Assembly (NCBI RefSeq): GCF_026343125.1
Contig: NZ_JAPEMB010000001.1
Location: 4,097,501 to 4,161,500 of the forward strand
DNA: 64,000 bases
Source of the DNA: Streptomyces sp. NBC_00094
GTDB lineage: Bacteria; Actinomycetota; Actinomycetes; Streptomycetales; Streptomycetaceae
Direction: 5' to 3'
The notes under the pieces were generated by a model. The model was not told the DNA's origin and searched no databases. It saw only the letters and a list, made by a program, of their open reading frames with translations. A program made the translations under genes and the position numbers. Within the stretch, counting starts at the first letter, position 1; each line of letters opens with the position of its first letter. Positions 1 through 8,327 of the stretch are shown here, piece by piece.

Positions 1-569
1 TGGAGACGCCCTGGTGGCCGCGGATATGGCGTCACTACTCCTTCGCCTCGGCTCCTCGGCCCGACGGACTGCTCTCCCTCCACGTCAAGGCGGTCCCGGC
101 GGGCTGGGTGTCGAACGCTCTGGTGCACCGGGCGCGCCCCGGGGACGTGCTGCGCCTCGGTCCGCCGGCCGGCTCCATGACGGTCGACCACTCCACCGAC
201 AGCGGACTGCTCTGCCTGGGCGGCGGTACCGGGATAGCGCCGATCAAGGCCCTGGTCGAGGACGTGGCCGAGCATGGGGACCGGCGTCCGGTCGACGTCT
301 TCTACGGCGCGCGCAGCGCCCACGACCTCTACGACATCGACACGATGCTGCGGCTCCAGAAGACCTTCCCCTGGCTCTCCGTGCACCCCGTCGTCGAGAG
401 GCAGGGGTGCCTCCCGGACGCCGTCTGCCGCTACGGGTCATGGGCGGAGCGCGATGCCTACCTCTCGGGTCCGCTCGGCATGGTCCGCCGAGGGGTCGAC
501 GCCCTGCGCGGAGTAGGGGTGCCCTCGGACCGCATCCGGCACGACTTCCTGGCGGAGCTCACCGCGTGA
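1..569 (+). CDS. Flavohemoprotein-type FAD/NAD(P) reductase, 3' part (partial)
   Basis: The gene enters from the left edge; only its C-terminal reductase portion is visible, reading in frame from base 3. It shows an R-x-Y-S flavin-binding motif (WRHYSFAS, about bases 27-50) and a GGGTGIAP nucleotide-binding loop (about bases 220-243). The segment ends with an SGPLGMV stretch and the usual C-terminal helix. This is the ferredoxin-reductase fold that passes electrons from NAD(P)H via FAD to a globin in flavohemoproteins or to a similar partner. A globin domain would lie upstream and is not seen, so NO dioxygenase activity is an inference. A convergent NUDIX gene follows 7 bases downstream. Confidence 0.75.
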   Translation, partial: ETPWWPRIWRHYSFASAPRPDGLLSLHVKAVPAGWVSNALVHRARPGDVLRLGPPAGSMTVDHSTDSGLLCLGGGTGIAPIKALVEDVAEHGDRRPVDVFYGARSAHDLYDIDTMLRLQKTFPWLSVHPVVERQGCLPDAVCRYGSWAERDAYLSGPLGMVRRGVDALRGVGVPSDRIRHDFLAELTA

Positions 570-576
570 GTGCCGA

Positions 577-1056
577 TCAACCCAGGTCGGGGGCGTGCAT
601 GGCGCGGACCCCCTCGATGTTGCCGTCGAGGTAGTGGCGCAGGGAGAGCGGGACGAGGTGGACGGCGGCGATGCCGACCCGGCTGAACGGCACCCGGACG
701 ATCTCGTACTCGCCGACCGGCTCGTCGATCTCGGGGCCGTGCCGCAGGGAGGGGTCCATGGAGTCGAGTCGGCACACGAAGAAGTGCTGGACCTTCACTC
801 CGGAGACCCCGCCGTCGACGATGTGCTCGACGGTGTCGACGAAGCAGGGCACCACATCGGTGATCTTGGCGCCGAGCTCCTCGTGCACCTCGCGGTGCAG
901 GGCCTCGACGACGGTGGTGTCGGATGGCTCCACGCCGCCGCCGGGCGTGAGCCAGTAGGGATCCATCCCTGGCTTGGTGCGTTTGATGAGGACGAGATCG
1001 TCCCCGTCGAGCAGGATGGCGCGTGCGGTGCGCTTGATCACGGGCCGTTCGGTCAT
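577..1056 (-). CDS. NUDIX hydrolase
   Basis: A 159-residue NUDIX protein. The Nudix box begins at GGGVEPSDT and continues through REVHEELGA, giving the G-x5-E-x7-REVxEE-x-G pattern that binds the metal ions for hydrolysis of nucleoside diphosphates linked to another moiety. The start (MTERPVIKRTARA) is the first Met before the conserved N-terminal strand. The C-terminus carries the usual extra beta strands. The substrate cannot be told from sequence. It lies just downstream of a LysR gene on the same strand, separated by about 35 bases, so co-transcription is possible. Confidence 0.85.
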   Translation of the reverse strand: MTERPVIKRTARAILLDGDDLVLIKRTKPGMDPYWLTPGGGVEPSDTTVVEALHREVHEELGAKITDVVPCFVDTVEHIVDGGVSGVKVQHFFVCRLDSMDPSLRHGPEIDEPVGEYEIVRVPFSRVGIAAVHLVPLSLRHYLDGNIEGVRAMHAPDLG

Positions 1057-1091
1057 GGGAAGAAAATGGCCCGTACGCGGTGTCCTGAAAC

Positions 1092-1988
1092 TCACCAGTC
1101 CCCTGCGGCGTGCAGCAGGCACTCGTGGGCCCGTGCGATCGGGGACAGCGCGAGCGTGCCGGTCCGCACCACCAGGAAGTAGGTCCGCAGCGGCGGCACC
1201 GGAGGGTCGAGCAGCGCCACGAGCCGCCCCTGCTCCAGTGCCTCCTCGCACAGATAGCGCGGCAGGACGGCAAGACCGGCACCGGAAGCGGCGGAGTCCC
1301 GTACGGCCCGCAGGTCGGGGGCGATCACGGTCGCTGCCGCCGCCGGCTCGGTCTCGAAGACGGCCGCCCAGTAGCGGGAGACGAACGGCAGCGACTCGTG
1401 CACCTCGACCACCGGAAGCTGTTCCAGGACCACGGAGCCCTTGCGGAGCAGAACGTCCGGGGAGAGCCGGGCCGCCCAACGAGGGGCCGCGACCAGGACG
1501 TGCTCCTCGTCGCAGAGGGGGGTCGCGACGAAGAGACCACCGCGCGGGCGGGCGGTGGTGAGGGCCAGATCGTGGTGGCCCGCCGCGAGCCCGTCGAGGG
1601 TCTCCTCCGCGTTGCCCAGGAACGAGGCCCGTACGGCGAGCCCCTGGCCGACCAGCGGGGTGAGGGCGGGCAGCGCGCGGAGCGCGGTGAACTCCGGTGG
1701 GCCGGCGACATGAAGGGTGCGGACGGTGCTCTCCTCGGCGAGGCCGTTCTCGGCGATCTCGACCAGGGCGTCCAGATGGGGGGCGGCGCGGTGTGCGAGC
1801 TCGTCCCCGATCGTGGTCGGCGTGACCCCGCGCGCCCGTCTGAGGAAGAGCGGTCGGCCCAACTGCCGTTCCAGGGTCCGGATCTGGCTGGTGACGGCGG
1901 GCTGGGAGAGTCCCAGGAGCGCGGCGGCGCGGGTGAAGGAGCCGGCCCGGTGCACCGCGACGAACGTGCGCAGCAGGGCCAGATCCAT
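1092..1988 (-). CDS. LysR-family transcriptional regulator
   Basis: A 298-residue LTTR of standard length. Residues 1-60 form the winged helix-turn-helix (LRTFVAVHRAGSFTRAAALL, then QPAVTSQIRTLERQLGRPLF). The rest is the two-lobed effector-binding domain. It ends a short distance upstream of the NUDIX gene on the same strand. The intergenic region behind its start holds an AT-rich patch with a short dyad that may be its own operator. The effector and regulon are unknown. Confidence 0.88.
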   Translation of the reverse strand: MDLALLRTFVAVHRAGSFTRAAALLGLSQPAVTSQIRTLERQLGRPLFLRRARGVTPTTIGDELAHRAAPHLDALVEIAENGLAEESTVRTLHVAGPPEFTALRALPALTPLVGQGLAVRASFLGNAEETLDGLAAGHHDLALTTARPRGGLFVATPLCDEEHVLVAAPRWAARLSPDVLLRKGSVVLEQLPVVEVHESLPFVSRYWAAVFETEPAAAATVIAPDLRAVRDSAASGAGLAVLPRYLCEEALEQGRLVALLDPPVPPLRTYFLVVRTGTLALSPIARAHECLLHAAGDW

Positions 1989-2058
1989 GTCCGCCCCCTC
2001 CCGGCCGTGCGGCCGTTCGACTCAGGCGGTCGGCTGACTGCGCCTCAGGAACGTCCAA

Positions 2059-2076
2059 CTATAAATAAGTCGATAG
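2059..2076. promoter_or_regulatory. Possible LysR-type operator (CTAT-N10-ATAG)
   Basis: About 70 bases upstream of the LysR start lies a conspicuously AT-rich stretch with an 18-base dyad, CTAT then 10 bases then ATAG. LTTRs usually bind AT-rich T-N11-A dyads near their own promoters, so this is a reasonable autoregulatory site. It is short, and no second gene is divergently transcribed here. Confidence 0.25.
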
Positions 2077-2238
2077 GTCTCTGTCGCTACCGTGATTGGA
2101 CACTGACGCACAGTCAACTAGCCTTGTTCAGGCGGTCTCCGCGCGTGGAACCGAGGGCGTTCCGAGCCACGAGGGGGGAGGTTCGGAGCGCCCCGTTCCG
2201 CGCCCGGCCGACGCCGGGCGCGGCAGCGAAGCGCGGAC

Positions 2239-3408
2239 TCAGCCGGCGGCTCCGGCTTCGTCGAGCGCCCGCAGGACGTCGGCGATCAGGTCCTCGGGAT
2301 CTTCGGCTCCCACCGAGAACCGGATGAAGCCCTCGGGGACCGCGTCCCCGCCCCAGCGTCCGCGCCGCTCCGCCGTGGAACGCACCCCGCCGAAGCTGGT
2401 GGCGTCGTCCACGAGCCGCAGCTCCTCCAGGAACCGCTCGGCCCGCTTCCGGTCCGCGAGCTCGAAGGAGACCACCGGCCCGAAGCGCCGCATCTGCCGG
2501 GCGGCCACCGCGTGCGAGGGGTCGCCGGGCAGCCCCGGGTAGCGCAGCCCGGTCACGTCCGCGCGCCCTTCGAGGACGCGCGCGAGGGACAGGGCGGTGG
2601 AGCACTGTCGGTCGATCCGCAGCTGGAGGGTGGACAGCGAACGGTGGGCGAGCCAGGCCTCCATGGGGCCGGGGATCGCGCCGACGACCTTGCGCCAGCG
2701 CCGTACCTCCGCCGCCCGCAGCGGGTCCCGGCAGCTCACGTGCCCGAGCAGGACGTCGCCGTGGCCGGTCATGCCCTTGGTGTCGCTGGCGACGGAGAAG
2801 TCCGCGCCCAGCTGCAGGGGCCGCTGACCGAGCGGGGTGGCGAGGGTGTTGTCGACGGCGACGAGGGCCCCCGCGGCGTGCGCCTCGCGCACCAGGCGGC
2901 GGATGTCGCAGACATCGAGGCCGGGGTTGGACGGGCTCTCGATCCACAGCAGCCGGGCCCCTTCGAGAAGGGCGAGCTGCCCGTCGCCGCCGGTCGGCGC
3001 CGTACGGACCTCGATGCCGTACGCCCTCAGCTGCTCGTGCAGCAGCGGCAGGGCCTGGTATCCGTCGGTCGGCAGCACCACCGCGTCGCCGGCCTTCAGC
3101 TGGGAGAGGAGGACGGCGGAGATCGCGGCCATGCCGGAAGCGAAGACCAGCGTCTCGACGCCCTGCTCCCCCGGCGCCTCCAGCTCGCCGATCGCCCGTT
3201 CCAGGTGGGTCCAGGTGGGATTCTCGTCGCGGCCGTAGGTGTACGGGCCGGTCGGCTCCCCCGGCAGGTGGAAGTGGGCCGCGAAGACCGGGCCCGGCAG
3301 GGTCGGTTCGTACTTCACGGGCTCGGGAAGCCCGGCCCGGACGGCGAGGGTGCCGTCGCCGAGCGCGGCGGCCGTCCGCCGCTCGGGGTCGCTTGCCTGG
3401 TCGGTCAC
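2239..3408 (-). CDS. PLP-dependent cystathionine gamma-lyase/synthase family enzyme
   Basis: A fold-type I PLP enzyme of the Cys/Met metabolism family (389 residues). Visible marks are the GPYTYGRDENPTW substrate loop (YxR contacts PLP phosphate), the ASGMAAIS segment, IESPSNPGLDV, VAVDNTLATP, and the Schiff-base Lys in SVASDTKGMTGHGD. The last replaces the more common SxTKY/GH pattern closely enough to expect PLP chemistry. It probably acts as a gamma-lyase or gamma-synthase in sulfur amino acid metabolism. The GTG start (VTDQASD) overlaps the stop of the upstream phosphatase gene by 4 bases, indicating translational coupling. Confidence 0.85.
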   Translation of the reverse strand: MTDQASDPERRTAAALGDGTLAVRAGLPEPVKYEPTLPGPVFAAHFHLPGEPTGPYTYGRDENPTWTHLERAIGELEAPGEQGVETLVFASGMAAISAVLLSQLKAGDAVVLPTDGYQALPLLHEQLRAYGIEVRTAPTGGDGQLALLEGARLLWIESPSNPGLDVCDIRRLVREAHAAGALVAVDNTLATPLGQRPLQLGADFSVASDTKGMTGHGDVLLGHVSCRDPLRAAEVRRWRKVVGAIPGPMEAWLAHRSLSTLQLRIDRQCSTALSLARVLEGRADVTGLRYPGLPGDPSHAVAARQMRRFGPVVSFELADRKRAERFLEELRLVDDATSFGGVRSTAERRGRWGGDAVPEGFIRFSVGAEDPEDLIADVLRALDEAGAAG

Positions 3409-3896
3409 GCTGTCCGCTCCTCCACTTCCATACGTACGGCCGCGAGCAGTCCCCCGCTCGCGGCCTCCACCATCGACAGGCACTCCTCGAACCCCTCGCG
3501 GCCCCCGTAGTAGGGGTCGGGGACGTCCAGCGCGTCCCCCGCGGCAGGGTCGTAGGAGCGCAGCAGTCGTATCTTCGCCGCCTCTTCGGGGGTACGGGCC
3601 AGCATCCGGAGCTCCCGTACGTGCCCCTCGTCCAGCGCGATCACCAGGTCGAGGGCGGAGAACCAGGAGGCCTGGAATCGGCGGGCGGAGTGCGCCGACG
3701 TGTAGCCGTTGTCCTCCAGGACGGCGACCGTGCGCGGGTCCGCGCCGTCGCCCTCGTGCCAGCCGCCGGTCCCCGCGCTGTCGACCTCCACCGCTCCGCC
3801 GAGGCCGGCCTCCTCCACATGGCTGCGGAAGACGTGCTCGGCCATCGGGGAGCGGCAGATGTTGCCCGTGCAGACGAAGCAGACGCGGTAGGTCAT
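3405..3896 (-). CDS. Low-molecular-weight protein tyrosine phosphatase
   Basis: A 163-residue LMW-PTP. The phosphate-binding loop CTGNICRS (C-x5-R-S) sits at the extreme N-terminus (about residues 8-15). The general acid Asp lies in DVPDPYYGG near the C-terminus, as in the family. The Met at 3896 was chosen because it leaves the usual 6-7 residues before the catalytic Cys. It is cytoplasmic and dephosphorylates phosphotyrosine proteins or small phosphate esters. It overlaps the downstream PLP enzyme gene by 4 bases; the pairing gives no clear hint of a shared pathway. Confidence 0.9.
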   Translation of the reverse strand: MTYRVCFVCTGNICRSPMAEHVFRSHVEEAGLGGAVEVDSAGTGGWHEGDGADPRTVAVLEDNGYTSAHSARRFQASWFSALDLVIALDEGHVRELRMLARTPEEAAKIRLLRSYDPAAGDALDVPDPYYGGREGFEECLSMVEAASGGLLAAVRMEVEERTA

Positions 3897-3918
3897 GGTC
3901 GCCAACTCGGTCGCCGGC

Positions 3919-4317
3919 TCAGTCGCCGTCGGGGAGCACGATGTTCAGCGCCCACGAGACCAGGGAGATGATCAGGCCACCGAGGATGGCGGTCCAGAAG
4001 CCCTCCACGTGGAAGCTGAGGTCGAACTGCTCGGCCAGCCACGACGTGAGGAGCAGCATCAGGGCGTTGACCACGAGGGTGATCAGGCCGAGGGTCAGAA
4101 TGAAGAGCGGCAGCGTCAGCAGCTTGACGAGAGGCTTGACCAGGACGTTCACCAGCCCGAAGACCAGGGCGACGAGAATGAGGGTCAGGGCTTTGTTGCC
4201 GGTGCTCTCACCGGTCAGGGTGATGTCCTGGAGCAGCCAGATGGCGACTCCCAGGGCGCCCGCGTTGGCGAGCGTCTTGACTACGAAATTCTTCATGTGT
4301 CTGATCGTGGCAGACAT
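3919..4317 (-). CDS. Phage-holin-4 superfamily (YvlD-like) membrane protein
   Basis: A small integral membrane protein with four predicted transmembrane segments: ALGVAIWLLQ, ILVALVFGLVNVLV, LPLFILTLGLITLVVNALMLLL, and AILGGLIISLVSWALNIVLP. The LVNVLVKPLVKLLTLP motif is typical of the family of small bacterial membrane proteins annotated as 'phage holin family'. Despite the name there is no phage context here, and the family's role is unclear. Two Met starts are possible (4317 or 4296). The gene is divergent from the cupin gene. Confidence 0.8.
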   Translation of the reverse strand: MSATIRHMKNFVVKTLANAGALGVAIWLLQDITLTGESTGNKALTLILVALVFGLVNVLVKPLVKLLTLPLFILTLGLITLVVNALMLLLTSWLAEQFDLSFHVEGFWTAILGGLIISLVSWALNIVLPDGD

Positions 4318-4346
4318 GATCGGGCCAAGGCAGGGGCGGACGGGCA

Positions 4347-4664
4347 ATGAAGGCATTCCGGCTGGACGAACTGGAGGCGGAGCGTGCCGCGAACCAGGGC
4401 GCCTATCTCCAGTTCCTGCGGGAGCGGAACATGTCGGTGGGCCTGTACGCGTTGGATGCCGGGGCGCTCGACCCGCAGCAGCCGCACGGCCAGGACGAGG
4501 TGTACTTCGTGGTGAGCGGCCGCGCGGCGATCACCGTCGGGGCGGAGACGACCCAGGTGGCGCGCGGCAGCGTGGTCTACGTGCCGGCGGGGGTGCCGCA
4601 CAAGTTCCACCACATCAGCGAGGACTTGCGGGTCATGGTGGTCTTCTCCCCTCCGGAGAGCTGA
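4347..4664 (+). CDS. Single-domain cupin
   Basis: A 105-residue cupin-2 protein. Cupin motif 1 is seen at PHGQDEVYFVVSGRA and motif 2 at PAGVPHKFHHI. These provide a His/Glu set (H, E, H) for a metal ion in a beta-barrel, although the first motif has one His rather than HxH. Function may be a dioxygenase, isomerase or small-molecule binding; it cannot be assigned. The last codons and stop lie within a near-perfect 24-base tandem duplication. Confidence 0.8.
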   Translation: MKAFRLDELEAERAANQGAYLQFLRERNMSVGLYALDAGALDPQQPHGQDEVYFVVSGRAAITVGAETTQVARGSVVYVPAGVPHKFHHISEDLRVMVVFSPPES

Positions 4665-4689
4665 ACTTCTCCCCCTTCGGAGAGCTGAA
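4643..4689 (+). repeat. Tandem duplication across the cupin stop codon
   Basis: Two adjacent near-identical copies (4643-4665 and 4666-4689) of a C-rich/GGAGAGCTGAA unit. The first copy encodes the C-terminal SPPES and stop; the second lies immediately downstream and would encode a similar ending. Confidence 0.7.
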
Positions 4690-4736
4690 CCCCGAGGTGG
4701 CGGTGGTGACCCCCTAGGGGGCGGATCAGGGGAGAG

Positions 4737-4756
4737 CGGGGGCCGCGGGGCCCCCG
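4737..4756. terminator. GC-rich hairpin after cupin gene
   Basis: An 8-base perfect stem (CGGGGGCC/GGCCCCCG) with a 4-base loop lies about 70 bases after the cupin stop and before the DUF5326 gene. There is no T tract, as is common for Streptomyces terminators. Confidence 0.45.
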
Positions 4757-4836
4757 TGGGCCGTTTTCCGCCCCTAGCCTTGAGGGTGTTCGGCGCAGAG
4801 CGCGCGGAACGGATCTTCGGGATCGAGGTAAGGACC

Positions 4837-5055
4837 ATGGCCGTACAGGAGATGCTCGCGGGAATGCCCTGGTGGGTGAAGTGGGTCGCCATACCCGCTC
4901 TGGCCCTGCTGGTCTTCGGCGGACTGATCACCAGCGTCCTGACCATCGTGTTCGCACTGCTCTTCAAGGTGCTGCTCTTCGTGGCCCTCGTCGCCGGACT
5001 GCTCTACGTCGTGCGGAAGTTCAAGGGCTCCGCCGGGTCGCGCGAGGACTGGTAG
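4837..5055 (+). CDS. DUF5326-family small membrane protein
   Basis: A 72-residue protein matching the actinobacterial DUF5326 pattern: MPWWVKW near the N-terminus, two hydrophobic helices (WVAIPALALLVFGGLITSV and VFALLFKVLLFVALVAGLLY), then VVRKFK and a polar tail ending SREDW. The start at 4837 is preceded by a good GAGGTAAGG ribosome site and replaces a longer reading frame with no such signal. The function is unknown; the family is conserved in Streptomyces. Confidence 0.82.
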   Translation: MAVQEMLAGMPWWVKWVAIPALALLVFGGLITSVLTIVFALLFKVLLFVALVAGLLYVVRKFKGSAGSREDW

Positions 5056-5292
5056 CACAAGCTACCGCGCGGTATGAAGCCGATGGCCTGGATTAGCCCG
5101 GGCGGGGGAACGCACCCGCGGAATCCGGGCGGAGATCCCGGGGCTGCCACTACAGTGGAATTTCTCCGCCGTGTTGGGGACTACAGGTGTAGACCTCCTT
5201 ACTGACCAGCGGTTTCCCAGGCCCGGCGGGCGCGCGGGGGCGGCCCCCGCGGGCGGATGCAATGCATCCGTCGTCACGCCTGGGGGTGACCT

Positions 5293-6063
5293 TTGGCCAC
5301 GGCTACGCATGCGGCTGCACCTACGCTGATCGGCTCGGTGCAGCGAGCGCTGAGACTCCTGGAGGCCGTGTCCTCCCATGCGGACGGCGCCCCCGCCAAA
5401 CAGCTCGCCCGTGAGACGGGCCTTCCGCTGCCCACCACGTACCACCTGCTCCGCACTCTGACGCACGAGGGATACCTGCGTCGCGAGAAGGGTGTGTTCG
5501 TCCTGGGTGACGCCGCCGTCCGACTGGCCGGCGGCGGAGCTGTGCAGAATCGTCGCATCAAGATCGAGGACTCCCTTGCCCGCTGGCGGGACGAGATCGG
5601 TGTGCCGGTGTACTTCGCCCTCTACCGCGAGGGCGAGATCGAGCTCGTCGCCGTCGCGGACACCCCCTCCGCCCCCGCTGTGGAGGAGTGGGCCGACTTC
5701 CGCGAGACCGCGCACGCCCACGCGATCGGGCAGTGTCTCCTGAGCCAACTCGATCTGAAGACTCGTCAAGACCACCTCGATCGCCACCCGGTGGAAGCCA
5801 TCACTCCGTACACGGTGCGTAACCGCCGCGTCCTTATGGAGCGTTTGGGCGGTTTGGGGCGAATGGAACCCCTGGTGGAGCGTCAGGAATATGCGCTCGG
5901 CACGGTCTGTGCCGCCATCCCCATCACCGCGGGCTCGGCGGCGGCTGCGATGGCCATTTCCCTCCCCCTCCACCAGGAAGAACGGTTGCTCCCAGCAGTC
6001 GAGCGGCTACGTACGGAGATCGGGAGGCTCTTCAGCTCGCTCGCGTTCTCTATCAGTATCTGA
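5293..6063 (+). CDS. ssgR: IclR-family regulator, probable SsgR (activator of ssgA)
   Basis: A 256-residue IclR-type regulator. The N-terminal winged helix (SVQRALRLLEAV, then PLPTTYHLLRTLTHEGYL) is followed by the IclR effector domain. It sits directly upstream of ssgA on the same strand, the arrangement known for SsgR in S. coelicolor, where SsgR activates ssgA during development. The symbol rests on this synteny plus the family. Translation seems to start at a TTG (5293) with GGGGGT about 7 bases upstream; no in-frame ATG or GTG is better placed. Confidence 0.88.
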   Translation: MATATHAAAPTLIGSVQRALRLLEAVSSHADGAPAKQLARETGLPLPTTYHLLRTLTHEGYLRREKGVFVLGDAAVRLAGGGAVQNRRIKIEDSLARWRDEIGVPVYFALYREGEIELVAVADTPSAPAVEEWADFRETAHAHAIGQCLLSQLDLKTRQDHLDRHPVEAITPYTVRNRRVLMERLGGLGRMEPLVERQEYALGTVCAAIPITAGSAAAAMAISLPLHQEERLLPAVERLRTEIGRLFSSLAFSISI

Positions 6064-6201
6064 AAAATCACTCCTTGTGATCTGCTAGCGCTTACAGCAC
6101 GATTGCGTCAAGAGGGCCACGGGGGATCATTCCTGGCCGTTTCGGTCACAGCTTTCAGCAGCTGTGTTTACACAACTGCTTCATCTACTGCGGGGTACAT
6201 G

Positions 6202-6636
6202 ATGCGAGAGTCGGTTCAGGCCGAGGTCCTGATGAGCTTCCTCGTCTCCGAGGAGCTCTGCTTCAAGATCCCAGTCGAGCTGCGATACGAGACCCGGGAT
6301 CCTTACGCGGTGCGGATGACCTTCCACCTTCCCGGGGACGCGCCCGTGACCTGGGCGTTCGGCCGGGAACTGCTGCTCGACGGGATCAACCGGCCGAGCG
6401 GGGACGGCGATGTGCACATCGCCCCGACGGACCCCGAGGGGCTCTCGGACGTCTCCATCCGGCTTCAGGTGGGCGGCGACCGAGCCCTGTTCCGGGCGAG
6501 CGCGCCGCCGCTGGTCGCCTTCCTCGACCGCACGGACAAGTTGGTTCCGCTTGGTCAGGAACGGACACTCGGTGACTTCGAGGACAACCTGGAGGCCGCA
6601 CTCGGCCGGATTCTGGCCGAGGAGAACGCGGGCTGA
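6202..6636 (+). CDS. ssgA: SsgA, sporulation-specific cell-division activator
   Basis: A 144-residue SsgA-like protein (SALP). It starts MRESVQAEVLMSF and carries the recognisable blocks FHLPGDAPVTWAFGRELLLDG, DGDVHIAP and LVAFLDRTDKLVPLGQE of SsgA itself. In Streptomyces SsgA controls where SsgB and then FtsZ assemble in sporogenic hyphae and also affects branching. Two Met codons are adjacent (6199 and 6202); the second gives the canonical N-terminus. Its partner regulator gene lies 138 bases upstream. Confidence 0.95.
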   Translation: MRESVQAEVLMSFLVSEELCFKIPVELRYETRDPYAVRMTFHLPGDAPVTWAFGRELLLDGINRPSGDGDVHIAPTDPEGLSDVSIRLQVGGDRALFRASAPPLVAFLDRTDKLVPLGQERTLGDFEDNLEAALGRILAEENAG

Positions 6637-6681
6637 CACCGGGTACGGGACGGGGGCGGGGGAACGGATCGAACCCGCCCT

Positions 6682-6765
6682 CACCCGGAGCCCTGACTCG
6701 GGGCCCGTCACCCGGAGCCCTGACCCGGGGCCTGCCACGCGGAGCCCCTGACCCGGGGCCTGCTA
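6682..6765. repeat. Three 27-base tandem repeats between ssgA and YibE/F gene
   Basis: Three copies start at 6682, 6709 and 6736, each beginning CACCCGGAGCCCTGAC (the third has CACGCGGAGCCCC) and ending CGGGGCC. The array fills the gap between two convergent genes and could fold into alternative GC hairpins, so it may act as a bidirectional terminator. Confidence 0.75.
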
Positions 6766-8127
6766 CTTCGCGCGGCGGCGCCGACCTCCCCGTGCCGACG
6801 CCCGGGGCTTGACCTCGGTGTCGGATCCCGGCCGGTCGGCGGAGACGACCAGCGCCGCGAGGACCGTGGTGAGCGGCACGGAGGCGACGAGTCCGATCGA
6901 ACCGACCAGCGTTCGGACGATCTCCACCGCGACCAACTCGCTGTTGGCCACCGTGCCCATGCTGCTCTGCGCGATCGAGAAGAGCAGCAGCAGTGGCAGG
7001 GCGGCGCCCGCGTAGGCGAGGACCAGGGTGTTCACGACCGAGGCGATGTGGTCGCGGCCGATGCGGATCCCGGCCCGGTACAGCGCGCGCGGCCCCATGC
7101 TCGGATCGGCCTGGTGCAGCTCCCAGACCGCCGAGGTCTGGGTGACGGTCACGTCGTCGAGCACACCGAGCGAACCGATGATGATGCTCGCGAGGAGCAG
7201 GCCGGACATGTCGATGTTCGGGTACAGGCCGTGGATCAGGCCGGTGTTGTCGTCGGTGTTGCCGCTCAGCGAGGCCCAGCCGATGAAGACCGAGCCGAGC
7301 AGACCGATCAGCAGCAGCGAGATCAGCGTGCCGAGCACGGCGACCGAGGTGCGGGCCGACAGCCCATGGCACATGTAGAGCGCGATCAGCATGATCGCGC
7401 TCGACCCGACCACCGCCACGACCAGCGGATTCGAGCCCTGCAGGATCGCCGGCAGGATGAAGAACATCAGCACGAGGAAGCTCACGACGAGCGCGATGAG
7501 CGCCATCACGCCCCGCATCCGGCCGACGGCCACGACCGCGAGGGCGAAGATTCCGGCGAGCACCGCCAACGGGACCTTCCGGTTCACGTCGGTCACCGAG
7601 TACTGCAGGTCGCGCGGGGCGTCGGGGGCGTACGCCACCACCACGCCCTGTCCCTCGTGCAGTTGACGCGGCGCGTCGGGCTGCACGATCTCGGTGAACG
7701 TACGCCCCTTGTTCGGGCCGCTGGTGACCTCGATCGTCGCCTTCTCGCACTGCCCCTGCTGGGCGTTGACCGCCTCGCGCCCCGCCGGGGTGGAGGTGTC
7801 GCCGGTCGGCGGGACCTGGGCGGCGTTCACGTCCGCGCAGTCGACCTGCTCGACGGAGACGACCGTGCCCTGCTCGGTCTGCCGGTCGAAACCGACCCCG
7901 GTGCGCTCGTGCGCCGGAGTGCCGCCGGGCCAGAGGACCGCGAGCCCGACCACGACGGCGGTGGCGAAGGGGATCAGGACGGCGGCGATGACCTTGCGCA
8001 GATGCCGGGAGACGGGGGCGGCGGGGCCGTGGCTGTGGCTGTGGCCATGGCCGGGTTCATGGCCGGGGCCGGGTTCATGACCATGGCCGTGGCCGTGCGG
8101 CTCGGAGGGCTGCTGGGGGGAAGTCAC
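6763..8127 (-). CDS. YibE/F-like multi-pass membrane protein
   Basis: A 454-residue membrane protein of the YibE/F family. The N-terminus (residues 10-34) is a His/Gly-rich tract (HGHGHGHEPG, HGHSHSHG) that could bind metal. One transmembrane helix follows, then an extracytoplasmic domain (about 65-185), then seven or more helices. The conserved LGVLDDVTVTQTSA motif, typical of the family, is present. A transport-related role is assumed for the family but no substrate is known. The last helix is followed by a basic, Arg-rich cytoplasmic tail (RGGRRRRAK). Confidence 0.85.
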   Translation of the reverse strand: MTSPQQPSEPHGHGHGHEPGPGHEPGHGHSHSHGPAAPVSRHLRKVIAAVLIPFATAVVVGLAVLWPGGTPAHERTGVGFDRQTEQGTVVSVEQVDCADVNAAQVPPTGDTSTPAGREAVNAQQGQCEKATIEVTSGPNKGRTFTEIVQPDAPRQLHEGQGVVVAYAPDAPRDLQYSVTDVNRKVPLAVLAGIFALAVVAVGRMRGVMALIALVVSFLVLMFFILPAILQGSNPLVVAVVGSSAIMLIALYMCHGLSARTSVAVLGTLISLLLIGLLGSVFIGWASLSGNTDDNTGLIHGLYPNIDMSGLLLASIIIGSLGVLDDVTVTQTSAVWELHQADPSMGPRALYRAGIRIGRDHIASVVNTLVLAYAGAALPLLLLFSIAQSSMGTVANSELVAVEIVRTLVGSIGLVASVPLTTVLAALVVSADRPGSDTEVKPRASARGGRRRRAK

Positions 8128-8206
8128 CGACCGATCATCGCAAGAACGACGGGGGGCCCACTGTTCAGCACGCCAGGGATGGCGCTAGCGTGGTGACACC
8201 TTTGCA

Positions 8207-8318
8207 CACGCGGGAGCTCGGAGCACCGGGCTGAGAGGGCGCTGATCACCGTACGCACGTACGGGAGGAGGCTGCGCCGACCGCCGAACCTGTTACCGGG
8301 TAATGCCGGCGTAGGGAG
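8207..8318 (+). ncRNA. TPP riboswitch (THI element)
   Basis: The leader of thiC contains the conserved THI-box elements in order: GGGCTGAGA (about 8228-8236), a variable stem with inverted CGTACG repeats, ACCTGTTACCGGGTAATGCCGGCGTAGGGA in two adjoining parts (about 8288-8317). The aptamer ends about 10 bases before the thiC ATG, so thiamine pyrophosphate binding most likely hides the ribosome site (translational control), the common mode in actinobacteria. Confidence 0.95.
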
Positions 8319-8327
8319 ATCGGTCTC

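Noticed and set aside
14..634. Open frame overlapping the partial reductase in another frame
   Set aside because: Arg/Pro/Gly-rich shadow; the frame from base 3 shows the RxYS and GGGTGIAP motifs.
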